Both the position numbers and the translations under genes were made by a program. From Zygaena filipendulae (lineage: Eukaryota > Arthropoda > Insecta > Lepidoptera > Zygaenidae): a stretch of DNA of 64,000 bases. Position 1 is the stretch's first letter, and each line of letters opens with the position of its first letter. Location of the stretch: positions 3,536,501 to 3,600,500 of the forward strand of contig OU015660.1 of assembly GCA_907165275.2 (NCBI GenBank), read 5' to 3'. Below the pieces are notes generated by a model. It searched no databases. It saw only the letters and a program-made list of their open reading frames with translations, and had not been told where the DNA came from. Shown one piece after another: positions 1-11,090 of the stretch.

Positions 1-518
1 CTCGGTTCATGGAGGTCAGAGAGAAGGAGAACGATCGCTGCGTGCTGAAGCATTTATAGCCCGCCTGTCCCATAATTTTTTTAGAATTTATAGTTAATTT
101 TTCAGCCACCAGTTGCGCTGGCGTCAGTAAAGAGTATCCGCGAAGTTAGCTGTTGATGAGTACAAGTACAAAGATGAAGTAAGTTTAATAATGTACAAAC
201 ATTACATTTATAGGTCATTTTAATCAAATTAGCGCACAACAGCCCGCTTTTTATTGAGACAGCGATCGCAGCGCCTCACCTTTTTTTCCATATGCCGGGG
301 ACATTTACAGCGATCGTTCTGCTCTCTAATTTCCATGCCTCGGTCTTTACCAAGTTCATTTTCCCGGGGTATGAGGAGGCATGAAATTGGTGGGAGGCGG
401 AGAGTGTAGCTTCTTTATTTAATCTCTTTTTTTTGTATTGCCAAGCTGTCCTGCGCTCGTTGATCACACCGGTGTGATTGTTATTGTATGGTTGTAAACG
501 CTGTGCGTGCGGTTGCAG
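1..518 (+). other. Rad21 intron, 3' part
   Basis: No coding exon is recognised here. The stretch precedes the splice acceptor (TTGCAG, ending at 518) of the first visible Rad21 exon and is read as intron. It contains a copy of the GAAGCGACACTC repeat at about 332-413. The N-terminal Rad21 exons must lie upstream of the window. Confidence 0.6.
332..413 (-). mobile_element. MITE copy, GAAGCGACACTC family (partial)
   Basis: On the minus strand it reads GAAGC(T)ACACTC, then CCACCAATTTCATGCCTCCT, then a segment related to GACCTTGGTAAAGACCGAGG. The same core recurs at 26622-26700, 27749-27835 and 34306-34476. The 34379-34476 copy has inverted ends, so the family looks like a short non-autonomous DNA element. 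Confidence 0.55.
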
Positions 519-3500
519 AAGTACCAGCGCAACATGACGCTGGTGCGCGAGGCGGAGGAGGGCGAGGCGCGCTCGCCGGAGCCGGACGCGCCGCCCGCCG
601 CGCGCCGCGCCGCGCGCAAACGGAAGCACGACGAGGTAACGCACTCTACCTATGAGCTGCCGTATTCGCAAACCACTGAAGTCCGAACATGACAAATTAA
701 ATACATCCCTTGTTACAATAGTCTACCAAACTGTACAACAAACTTGTCAGCAGTAGTTTTGTGTTTGTGTATTATTATCTCCAACCCTCTATAAATACAT
801 TTATGAATACCGTAAAATATGATAATGGGCATGACGATTAAATTTGAATTTTAAGTCTGACTTGTAGATTAATAAAAAAAATTATAAATTAGACGCGTAT
901 TTTTTCTTGTCTATTATTTTTTTACTATCTAGCTGACGGACTAAATAGAATTTTTATTTTTATACCTCGTCATCATACCCAATTTTGTTACGTTAATCAT
1001 AAAGTTTCCTTACAGGATAATGTGTAAGTCGTAATAGGTGTCATGCACTACCGATGAGTAACAACATTACTGTATGGAGCAACCAGTAGCCATGGACGCA
1101 ATATGGCGACCCGTAATTGACAATGAGGATGTTTTACAGACTATACAACCTCCCGAAACGCCGGCGCCCGCGCCGCCCGCGGACTTGGAACCGCCTACGC
1201 CCGTGCCACACGAATACGAACCTTCTGTCGGTGAGTTAACACTCCTACTTGATATTACACGTATCACAATCACTTGCATGCCTCTTCTTCATATAAATCT
1301 TTTACATCATTTCTTAACTGGTGACGTGTATCATATACCCATAAATCCTAATTATAATACGCATTTGATTTTTACTATCATTTTTAGTTACTTAGTAACC
1401 TAAGAAGTTAAAACATAATATTTATTTTGAGATAATTTTGCATATCCCTAATAACAAATGGTATAAAAAGTTGAAATGATTTACCAATTATGAGAAAATG
1501 CAAAATCTGCGGCATATCCCAAAAATTACGTCGACACAATCATCACAAACTGAACTGTGGCAACATTTAGTTAGTTCGCCTAAAAATACTGCAAATAATC
1601 CACTAACACAACACGACTGAAACCAACGCTAATCACTAATGCTTTTGTGCACGGCTACTGTATTGGGTAGAGGCAGAGCGCGCGCCGCCCACGCCGGGCT
1701 TCGCCTCGCCGCGCGCAGACTTCGATCAGGAACCGCCGCAAACGCCAGGTATGCCGCGACGCCTCCTTCGAGGAATCCTTATGTTCACTATTGTATTTTC
1801 GCTTTAGTACGGACTAGCTGTCTCCTGCGATTTCACCCGTGGTAATTTTAGAGTTCCTGCAGGAATTCCAGTATAAACTATACGTATATAAACTTTCTCA
1901 TGAGAGTGATACTCTATCATTGATGAAAACCGCACGGCAATTCGTTAAGTATTTGACTTTATCGCGAACAAGCAGACAGTTTTATAATATGTAAGGATAT
2001 GATACTCTACGTCTTATCCAAGTAAAGTGTTCAGTATTAGATTGTCTCAAATACTCTCTAAAAAGATTTTCAAAGATTCTTACATCAAAAGTAATTTTAC
2101 TTTAAATATGGAAATATAAATAAAACTAACTTAGACAAAGTTCGTTTCGTGTCGGCGAATCGGAATATGGGAGTGTCTATATTGAAATTATACATAGTTC
2201 AAGTACATAATATTGACTATTCGTATAACTGATGAGTGTATGTTGTTGCAGGGATGCTGAGCTCGCTAGGGCCGCCGCTAACGCCGGGCGTGCTCGGCTC
2301 CCTGACGCCCGGCGCGCTGCTGCAGGGCGGCCTGACGCCCGGCGCCATCACGCCCGGTACGTAGCGAGATCCTACACCACGCTATTCAAATCGAATAAGG
2401 GATGCATCGCTCTTCCCTTAACGAGCCGAGCGACGGTGAACTGCCGAAGTAACTCATGCAAAGCAGATTCCACCATATTTTAATAAAATTGTACTATTAT
2501 GACTCACAAGGAGTATAATTTTCCCGCGATTTCACAACTGTCTATTGTATGAGGATATAGTACATGTTCAGTATTAGCAATCTATCAATGAGACGATAAA
2601 ATTGATGATAATAGCCTTGATAATGAGCAAAATGTTGATTATTTGTATCGTAGGTGGTCTGCCACACGGCGATATGACGCCAGCTGGTTTACAACATGGC
2701 GGTATGACGCCAGCAGGTTTACAACATGGCGGTATGACGCCAGCTGGTTTACAACATGGCGGTATGACGCCGGCTGGTTTACAACATGGCGATATGACCC
2801 CAGCTGGTTTACAACATGGCGGTATGACCCCAGCTGGGTTGCAACACGGTGGTATGACGCCAGCTGGGCTGCAACATGGCGGTATGACGCCAGCTGGGCT
2901 GCAACATGGCGGCATGACGCCAGCTGGGTTGCAGCATGGCGAGGGCCAGGCTATGGACTTGGGACTGTCGGCGAGTGGGATGACCCCAGCTGGATTACAT
3001 CACGGCGGTGAGACAACCATTTTTAATAAGCCGTTTCGCATTATTTAGACCGAATTTAGTGATATAGTTTAACTTTTCGCCTACAGACTCATATCTGCTG
3101 AACGAATTCCACTTCACTTTTATCGGTATATTAGGAACTTATACATGTTACTTTTATAGGTAGGTACAGGAATTGATTTAACAGGTATTACTCAGTGATA
3201 TTTTTTGACCTCCCCCGTAACAGCCCAAGTCATTGTCATATCACGTGGTCAAGCAAAATCGTCCAATCAAAAGCTTCGTGGTTTTCTATAGCTATAGATT
3301 GTCAATTCGGCTAAAGAGGCTGATGTTTAGTTGATGTACCCATAAATGGTGTGCCGTTGTGTGCAGGCATGACCCCGGGGCTCGGGTTGGAGGGCGGCAT
3401 GACGCCGGCCGGGCTGGCGCACGGCGGCCTCACGCCCGCGGGGCTGCACCACGGCGGGATGACGCCAGGTGAACACCGCGTGGCTTCCCCCTTAGCCTAG

Positions 3501-6500
3501 TTGAAATTAAGGAACTTATCGTCGTGTCACGTGGTCGTGCAAAATAGTCTAATCAAAAATCCTTTCTTTGCGTGAAACGACCATAAGATACACAATATAA
3601 CGATTATTATAGATTAGCTCAGTTAGGGGGCTTTAGTAGTCGTATTAGTATCTTCAGTACTTATGGGCAACAACCGGCCCGCGGGCCGGATCCAGCCCGG
3701 TGTAAGATATGATACGGCCCGGTGTAAGATATGATACGGCCCGGTGTAAGATATGATCCGGCCCGCGAGACATTTTGAAAAGACCCAATTTAAAAAAATA
3801 TTACACTAGCTAGGTACCTACTTATACTCACGGCAGCTTTATCTATCGCAAAAAATATTATCACTAGGTACTTTAAAATGCACTAAGTACGTATAAACGC
3901 GGCCCACGAACGTATTTGCACGCTAAAGTTTGGCCCTCAACATGTCAAAGGTTGCCCATACCTGCTCTACGGCATAGAGGTATTGTTGTTGTGTATAGAT
4001 ATTCATTCTAAAGGTTTATTTTTTTTACAAATTGTAAACTTTGTGTTGTCTTTTCGTAGCTTCAATTCGTTACAATTTTTCTCTAGGTGGGCTCGAACAC
4101 GGCGGCATGACCCCGGCCGGCTTGCAGCACGGAGGCATGACTCCATCTGGTCAGTTCACTGTTCTTCGATATACATATTTCTTATTTTGCGGCAAATTAA
4201 TAGTAATCATTGTCCAAAAATTAAGTTTTTTTTTTAACTTCAAAAGCAAAAGTAACAACAACAATGTTATTTGGTGCATTTTTCGACTTCCTCAAATCTT
4301 TAGTAAACTACTTCTTACTACCCGTTTTAACTAATTTCCTTATGAAGAGCTCGTGTTTAAATCAGGGATGTTACGGAAAGAAGTCTGAGTCAGAGTTTTT
4401 CAATTTGATTTGTCAGAGTCGGAGTCGGTGGTAGCAGAGATGTACGTATTGCCGTAACGACACATGAAGAGGACATTCATAAACTTATCCGTACATTTTG
4501 AACTTCGAATTTACCGCGGGTGAAACCGCGGGAAACAACTACTTTCCTTATAAATCGACTGTATTTTCGGATGTAACCGAGCGTTCAAACTTTAATAACC
4601 GTGTGCGGTCGGCAGGGTTGCAGCACGGCGGCATGCTGCAGGCGGGGCTGGACGCGCGGCAGATGCCGATGCTGCCGCAGCTGGGCGAGCAGCCGCCGCT
4701 GCTGCCGCGCGCCGCGCCGCCCGCGCCGCCGCCCGCCGCGCCGCAGCCGCACGACCTGCCGCACACCGTGCCCATGGAGCCGCTGCCGCTGCCGCTGCAC
4801 GCGCTCGACGACCACCACGACTACCAGGTACGACATGCGCGCACTTCGCTGCGTATGTGCACTTCGCTGGGTACGAATGTGCACTTCGCTGGGTACGAAT
4901 GTGCACTTCGCTGTGCACGTATGTGCACTTTGCTGGGTACGTATGTGCACTTCGCTGAAGTGTGTACGTAAGTGCACTTTGCTGGGTATGTATGTGCACT
5001 TTGCTGTGTACGTATATGAACTTCGCTGTGTATCTATATGAACTTCGCTGCGTATTTGCACTTTGCTGTAGACGTATCTGCACTTCGCTCCGTACGTAAT
5101 GTGCACTTCACTGCGATCGTACGTAAATATGTTCAAACTTTTCATTTGACTGAATCTTATTGAATAAGAATAACAAATTGCGACCGATAATAATATATAT
5201 TGTTTTTGTTTTAGGGCGATATGCAAATGACTAATTTAGGCTACGAAGAGCACGGCCCCCAGAGCCCCCAGCACGACTACGATTTACCACCCAGTGCAGA
5301 AAATGTAAGGAAATGTCAAATATTATCCCATCCCCATTCCAGGTCGGCAACGCACCTGCATGCCTTCTGGTGTTGCAGATGTCTATGGGCGGCGGTAATC
5401 ACTTACCATCAAGTGTACCACTTGCCCGTTTGCCCCCTATGACATAAAAAAAAAAGTTTACTTTTCAGTCAATTGGCACCGTATGTAGCGTCAAGAGAAA
5501 TTGAATTATCACACGCACACCCGCTGCACGTGTGCAAGCAAGCCTTTAGTAGTAGAGTTAAATCATTTCACTTTCAAGGAGTGCCACGCCTGATGTGTGC
5601 TGACATTCACAATTTATGGTCATTTTCTTGCGCGAAGTGCAAGTTTCACGTTTCTTTGTTCACCGATTTCGACTGTATTATTAGGTAATAGGACTCGAAA
5701 TCGGTGATCAAAGAAACATGGAACTCGCACTGCGCGCTAGAAAATGACCTTTATACGTACACTAAAGTATGTTCCTCGTATTTTCACCTACCCTACCAAA
5801 ATGTCCTTCTTTGTACTCCTAACAACGTGTATGCAAACTCCATGTAAGTTTGAGCCGTTGGGCGGGAAAAAGGCGAAAGCGTAACAAACAAACAAACACA
5901 TTCGCAATGCTTCGTATTGTGTAAGGTAGTTATAAAAATTTCATGATGATCGGTTGAGCCGTTAAGAGGTACAAAGTTATATATAATCAAAGGCTCTAAC
6001 GGCCGCACTCAAAATCGTTTTAATTACTTTATTAAAAAAAAAACTGCTGCACTCAGATACTATCATTAAATTAATGTTAATTGACAATTCACTAATTAAG
6101 TGAAATTTAGTTAAATGCCAATTTGCATTAATTTAATGAACGTCTCTGAGTGTAGCCGTAAGTTGCACTGTGAAGTGTGAAATTGCTAATGCGGTCACGG
6201 TGGTTGTTCGGGCGCAGGTGGAGGAGGGCGAGCGCGAGGAGGGCGAGACGGACGAGCAGTTCGCGGAGCGCGTGCTCAACCGGCGCGCGGCGCAGCTGTT
6301 CGCGGCGATGCGGCCCCGGCTGGCCGCTGGCGCCGCGCTCACGTTCGCCGACCTCGCGCCCAGGCACAACAACAGGAAACAGGTACATACACACGCACGC
6401 ACGCGCACAGACACAGGCAGGCGTCCCCCGTACGTCTCTATCACGGTCCGACGAATATGTTTTGATGAATTAATGTTGCGAAATCCTAGTAAGGATATAA

Positions 6501-7104
6501 GGTAATCAAGGTGAATTATTCGTTAATAGCAGGGTTCTTATTCACTATGAACAGCAACATTCCTTGCCCATAACGGTGCATACAGACTATGACAGACACA
6601 GAGATATTTAGGTCCCGAATGTTCCCATCCGCATTGTGTCGAATAACACCTGTCAAAACATAACATCTGTTTGGGTCTCTACTATTATTCCCCCGTCGTT
6701 ATGGCCTATATTACCTTACTGCGAGTATGCTAGCATCGGGAGAACATTATCGAGGTTGGAGTGGTGTGGTTTTGTCTTGCGTGAGCAAAATCGACCCTGT
6801 GGACTCATAAAGAAATCTCAAAGAGAATGTTGAAGTTTAAAAAAAAAGTTTGGGTAAAGATTGAGGTATAGATTTACGATCTCTAACAATAGCTATGACA
6901 TATATCAATAAGTACATTAGAGGATACTTTTTGTTGATGATTAGTGTTAATCTTTCATACTAACATTCTTTGTTACAGGTAGCACAGAAGTTCTACAGTT
7001 TACTTGTTCTTAAGAAATATCAAGTGCTAAAATTAGAACAGAGCGAATCATATGGACCTATCGTAATTAGTAAGGGCAACCAATTCGAAACGGAAGCGAT
7101 ATAA
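519..7104 (+). CDS. Rad21: Cohesin subunit Rad21/Scc1, C-terminal part (5' exons outside window)
   Basis: Rad21 is the kleisin that closes the SMC1-SMC3 ring in sister-chromatid cohesion. Exons by GT-AG junctions and frame: 519-635, 1140-1230, 1671-1748, 2252-2356, 2654-3007, 3367-3468, 4087-4149, 4616-4827, 5215-5304, 6218-6382, 6979-7104, giving 500 codons plus stop. Identification rests on the last two exons: HNNRKQ joined to KFYSLLVLKK and QSESYGPI matches the kleisin C-terminal winged helix that binds the SMC1 head (human NTNRKQ, KFYSFLVLKK). The upstream KRK plus proline/glutamate-rich stretch matches the disordered linker. Odd: exons 1671-4149 are all multiples of three, phase 1 on both sides, and encode MTPAGLQHGG-type repeats absent from human RAD21. 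The start of exon 1140 is the least certain boundary, since acceptors a little further 5' are possible. Confidence 0.9.
868..990 (+). repeat. Partial copy of TAGTCCGTC-type MITE
   Basis: Shares GACGGACTAAATAGAATTTT and the run to ATACC...ACCCAATT with the copies near 14271-14600 and 48318-48593. Only one end is preserved, inside a Rad21 intron. Confidence 0.5.
2671..2940 (+). repeat. Coding 30-bp tandem repeat, nine copies (decapeptide GMTPAGLQHG)
   Basis: Nine head-to-tail 30-bp units in one Rad21 exon encode D/G-MTPAGLQHG. Units differ mainly at silent or near-silent sites, for example GCTGGTTTACAA against GCTGGGCTGCAG. A tenth copy (GMTPAGLHHG) follows after a 12-residue spacer. Related units occur in exons 3367-3468 and 4087-4149. 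Confidence 0.95.
3660..3963. mobile_element. Non-autonomous hAT-like element in Rad21 intron
   Basis: Inverted ends TATGGGCAAC at the left and GTTGCCCATA at the right enclose about 300 bp with no coding content. It begins with GGCCCGCGGGCC and contains a 22-bp tandem repeat. The TIR type resembles hAT non-autonomous elements; the superfamily is inferred. Confidence 0.5.
3695..3760. repeat. 22-bp tandem repeat, three copies
   Basis: The unit GCCCGGTGTAAGATATGATA plus CG occurs at 3695-3716, 3717-3738 and 3739-3760. The third copy has one changed base. It lies inside the hAT-like element. Confidence 0.9.
4830..5118. repeat. Intronic minisatellite, TGTGCACTTCGCTGGGTACG-type
   Basis: About a dozen imperfect units of about 22-26 bp, each built round TGCACTT(C/T)GCTG and TACGTA, begin a few bases after the donor of Rad21 exon 4616-4827. 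The repeat keeps several frames open by chance, which explains the ORFs seen here on both strands. Confidence 0.85.
5335..5452 (+). mobile_element. LINE/SINE 3'-end fragment with A tail
   Basis: Contains GTCGGCAACGCACCTGCATG, then GGTGTTGCAGATGTC, CTTACCATCAAGTG and GTTTGCCCCCTAT, ending in A10. This is the recurrent lepidopteran non-LTR 3'-end motif (GGTGTTGCGGGTGTCCATGG-type). It is truncated and non-coding. Confidence 0.6.
5790..6005 (-). mobile_element. Degraded Helitron-like fragment
   Basis: Minus-strand sequence shows TTTGTTTGTTACGCTTTCGC, then GCTCAA, then TGCATACACGTTGT, the body of the Helitron-like family seen elsewhere. Both ends are decayed. Confidence 0.4.
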
Positions 7105-9069
7105 TTTAAAAGTTAATACCTACTTAAAAGTTATTTTGTAATAAAATATCATAAATAAATAGATTATAAAAGAGATAATATTGTACAAGTGTGACAGGAT
7201 GGTGTTGTTAGTGATGTAATGTTGCGGACTTGCAGATGTAGCCAAATATATTGAGTGTAAGGGAAACTTCTGAGCCGACTTCACAAGCGGCCTACGAAAC
7301 ATTGGACCAAATAATATAACGAGTGTTGATCTCATACACAACAGATTGCGGTATTTATTGTAATTCAGGTTAAGCGCAGAAAGTGCGCTTTACAGTTTGT
7401 GCACTTAACAATAGGTGCATAACTCTTTAGGGCTGGGCAAATTGAGCAATTTGCCATTAGGGTATGGATTTTCCCTACATTTTTTATATTGTAGATGGGA
7501 TAATCTGAAACCAAAATTTAAAAATAAATTATATTTTGAGAAATTTCCTTTGTGAGAAGTGCAACTATTGCGAAATGCACGTTTGCACATTTTGTGAAAT
7601 GCCCATTCTGCGCCTGACCCATCGTAATTGTCGTGTTGTGCCCTCGGCGTCGGAAGTGAACGTTCTTCGGTGATTATGTTCGATAGACACGTGTAGAAAA
7701 AAATGCCTTATTTTGTTTTGCTGTAGGCTAAGTGAAATTATTGTAAATATGTTTACAATCTTATTGTTTTTAACTACATTAGCTTCTCATTAAAATAATA
7801 GTGTTGCTATATTGTTAAAAAAAAAAAAAAACTTAAAATCTCCTAAATTATGTAAGCGTATTTTTTGTACTCGAATTCTTCGGAATAATAGTCAAGTTCG
7901 TTTCCAATCCTTAGAAGGTACCTTTGTTTAAATTTTATTTTTGCACTGTTCTAAATATCGAGCTACGCAGTACCTACAGCTAATTGTCGGCATTCTGTAG
8001 GGTGAGGTCGTTTTGTGCTGCCCTTCAATTTAGCCGTACAATTTTGTATTTTTGTATAGAATCACTAAGAGTTTGAAAGCATAAACAAGATGAGATTTCT
8101 CTAATAAGGTTGGGCCATATTGGCGCTCTTTAATGTTTAACCCTTTCATCCCACGTTTTTGTAGCCTTCATAAGTTAATGTTACAAAAACATGGTCATTA
8201 CCTCCAGATCACACGCTTTAGACATATTATTTACTCCTAGTGTTGGAAATGCCTAATAGCTATTATTCAATCTAATAAATATAAAAGTCAGTGCAGTGGT
8301 TTGTTAGTAACGTAATATTACGTGTCTCCAGGGCACGTCTCGTAGATGGTGATGTTAAAGATGGCGGTGAAAGGGTTAGAAACAAAAAATAGTGCGACGT
8401 AGGTATTAACTGTTTACCGATTGATTTTTAATCTGGGAGTAGGTAGGTGATTGAAACGATAAAAATGCCTCGAATACATAGAAAACAATAGCTTGAGATT
8501 TGTTATGAATTGCTCAAAAAAGGTTCGTCGGTTACGTCACGTCGTTACTGGATGTTTTCTTGTGTACCCGTTGGAAATATATTCTTTAAACGAAATGCAA
8601 TAAATAATTGTTATATTGTAACAATAGTGATATCTAAACACCAAATGTGCGCAAGATATTCTAAAAATGTTTTTGTTCTATAACTAAATTATGGGGTTAT
8701 TTTTACGTCTCTTTCGAGACTTGTATTAAGATGTCTGATGTATCATGTTTTGATTGGCTTTATATTGTATGTATGTTATTTTGTTAGTTTGTATTCTGCA
8801 AATTGAATCCAATCAGAAATTCGGATTGCATTCATTTTGTTTACATTTATTGGTATTTAAATTGGAAATTATGAGTATAGAATTATTTAATATAAGCATT
8901 ATGAATGCCTGAAACCATTGTGAACCATGCAAAATAAGTTTTGTTTATTGTGCAAGATATTATTCATTTAAATGTTTACCTCTTTTGGTGTAGACGTATA
9001 TTTTTGTAAGAGGTATCCATTTAGATTTTTAATTAAACAAATATTTGCAATAAACCTGTTGATAATAAA
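7105..9069 (+). other. Rad21 3' UTR and candidate poly(A) signals
   Basis: After the stop at 7102-7104 there is no further coding sequence. AATAAA occurs at about 7140-7145 (a short form) and twice close together at 9049-9054 and 9064-9069, followed by T-rich sequence. The distal pair is the likelier main end, giving a 3' UTR near 2 kb. Which signal is used is inferred. Confidence 0.45.
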
Positions 9070-9354
9070 ACTTGATTTTTTTTTAATGAATCTGAATGCA
9101 TAATTTCGACTTAGTCGATAGGTCCTACGTATACACTAGCGCAAGTGGAAAAACAACTTTACAGCAGAAGCAATCTAAAGGTTATGCAAAAAATAAGTTC
9201 AGTAGTTTTTCAGAATGAGGAAAATAAATTCAATGAAAAAACATTATAATTACATTCACAACACATACACGTAGCTCACGTGCCACGCACACAGCGAGCG
9301 ACGGTCAGCATGGTGATCAGATGGTCAGCTCGATCGAGGTCCTGGACCTTACGA

Positions 9355-9625
9355 CCCAGTATCCACCAAAGCGGAGAAATGTGTTTTGAATAACCAGATT
9401 TCGTTATTTCCACATCTCTCCGCTTAGCTTTGGTGGAAATGGACGGAGAGTAGAGATGTCACATTTTTTCAAAGAAAATGCCGCTGCGAGCAAGCGGTGC
9501 GGCAGAGCGGAGTCTTTCCCCGCTGCCTTCTCCTCGCGCCTCTCACAGCTCTCCGCTTTGGTAGAAATAATCTGCCAGTTTCGCAGTACATAATATCTCC
9601 TCTCGACTTTGGTGGAAACCGGGTC
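9355..9625. repeat. Inverted-repeat element with CTCCGCTTTGGTGG ends
   Basis: CCACCAAAGCGGAGA at about 9363 faces TCTCCGCTTAGCTTTGGTGG at about 9418. Further copies of CTCCGCTTTGGT(A/G)GAAA occur at about 9548 and, degraded, at about 9602. The region looks like two nested or tandem short palindromic elements between Rad21 and the ATP synthase gene. Confidence 0.5.
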
Positions 9626-9629
9626 TAAA

Positions 9630-10870
9630 GTGGTGATGACTACGCCGCACGGCGTAAATTGACCGTCTAAATGGCAATTCGGCTAGGTCTTGTCTAGGCG
9701 GCTTGGTAAGGCGATTTGTGAAGCGACTAGCCGCACAGCAAAAATCGACCCGTGTAAATACTCCTGTTACACCCCACAACTTTCCCAGCCACACAACCAC
9801 AACTTCCTGGTTCATGTTTTTTTTTTTGTTTTATAGGAGGTCGCTGCATTTGGAGACAAGAGAGAGAATTTGCCCTCTACCCACCCGAATTATATTACAT
9901 AATCTGATATTTAGAACTGAAGAGCGCGGCCCGAGACAGCGAGAGCCGAGATGGCGGAGCATTGTGGGCGGCCACTGCACCCAAGGGACATATCATAAGT
10001 CAATCAGTCCCGAAACTGTATTTTTTTCGAACCAGAGGGGCTAATGTAACTTTTGTTTCCATCATTTTTCGGTTGCAATAAAACATTTGGCGGTTTTGCG
10101 ATCACAATATCGTTTTGACACGTTTTTGATCGACCAAAATAAACATCAGTCCAAACTTTCTAAGCATGATTTAATTAAAAAATAGCTATTTTTCTGATTG
10201 AAACTGAAATATGATTGCAATAAATAAATAATTGCCCTGCTGGGCTTCTACCAAAACACTACCGAGTTAGAGATAAATTACTTAAAAAACCCCCAAAAAT
10301 ATAATTATAATGGTTTACTTGTGGTGTGTCGCGTTTTTCTTAATAGATGGTGAGCCAACCAGACTCGTGGCTAATACAGCTTATAAGATTCCAGTCCCAA
10401 CCAGTCTCATTAAATCCGCTTCCCAGTCAAACTTTCCTATGAGATTTTGCAGGATAGCCCTGTCAACAGAACCTCATAGGCACACAAAATGATCTGATCT
10501 GTGTTGTGAAGTGGATTATTGTTATATAAAGCAAATGACACCTATTCACTATTTAAAGCCTAAAAAAAAATGAAACAGACAAATAAGGAACACCTTATAA
10601 TAGTTGGATTGTATCATTTAATCATCCTAAAATGTACAATACAGTTGCTGACATTCTCGAACATGATAACCGTAAACCATACACTGAAGAGTCGGAAACA
10701 ATACTCACACGCATATACATGCATTCACTGGCTTAAAAATATCATCACCGACTTTCAACATACTGTGAGAATATTTTTATAATAAACATGAACCAGAATA
10801 AATATAGATACTACAAAAAGATCAGGAATAGAAATAAATGTAGCTTTATGTAATGTTTTACATACAACAT
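9630..10870. other. Intergenic, no gene recognised
   Basis: The open frames here are short, lack family resemblance and overlap on both strands. The interval separates the 3' end of Rad21 from the 3' end of the ATP synthase subunit c gene; the two genes converge. Confidence 0.6.
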
Positions 10871-10875
10871 AATAT

Positions 10876-11090
10876 TTTATTTTGCAGATTTTCTTTATAC
10901 TACATTATTAAATAAACTGCATTCCTGATGATATACACAACTATGTGTAACAACACTTTATATCAGTCCTTGCGTCACTATGAGGTTGAGGTTTCCACAC
11001 TTTTGATTCCATGGCCGTCCACTCCAGATAGTATACACTGAAACCTCATCATGTGGGATGGCAGTAGTAGTGTTCTTAAACGTAATTGGC
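10876..11090 (-). other. 3' UTR of ATP synthase subunit c (distal terminal exon)
   Basis: A minus-strand AATAAA (TTTATT on the plus strand at about 10876-10881) lies about 210 bases beyond the stop of the distal terminal exon. A weaker ATTAAA near 11357-11362 could serve the proximal terminal exon. Confidence 0.4.

Noticed and set aside
276..695. 139-residue minus-strand frame
   Set aside because: It runs antisense through a Rad21 exon and a MITE copy, is Arg-rich as expected of an antisense GC-rich exon, and resembles no family.
4830..5118. CRISPR-like array
   Set aside because: Units are contiguous and imperfect with no unique spacers, in a eukaryotic intron; it is a minisatellite.
4585..5226. 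Long minus-strand frames
   Set aside because: They are kept open by the intronic minisatellite and by GC-rich antisense of a Rad21 exon; their peptides are simple repeats.
10310..10492. Possible small gene after Rad21
   Set aside because: 60 residues, no homology, no splice context; AT-rich intergenic frame.
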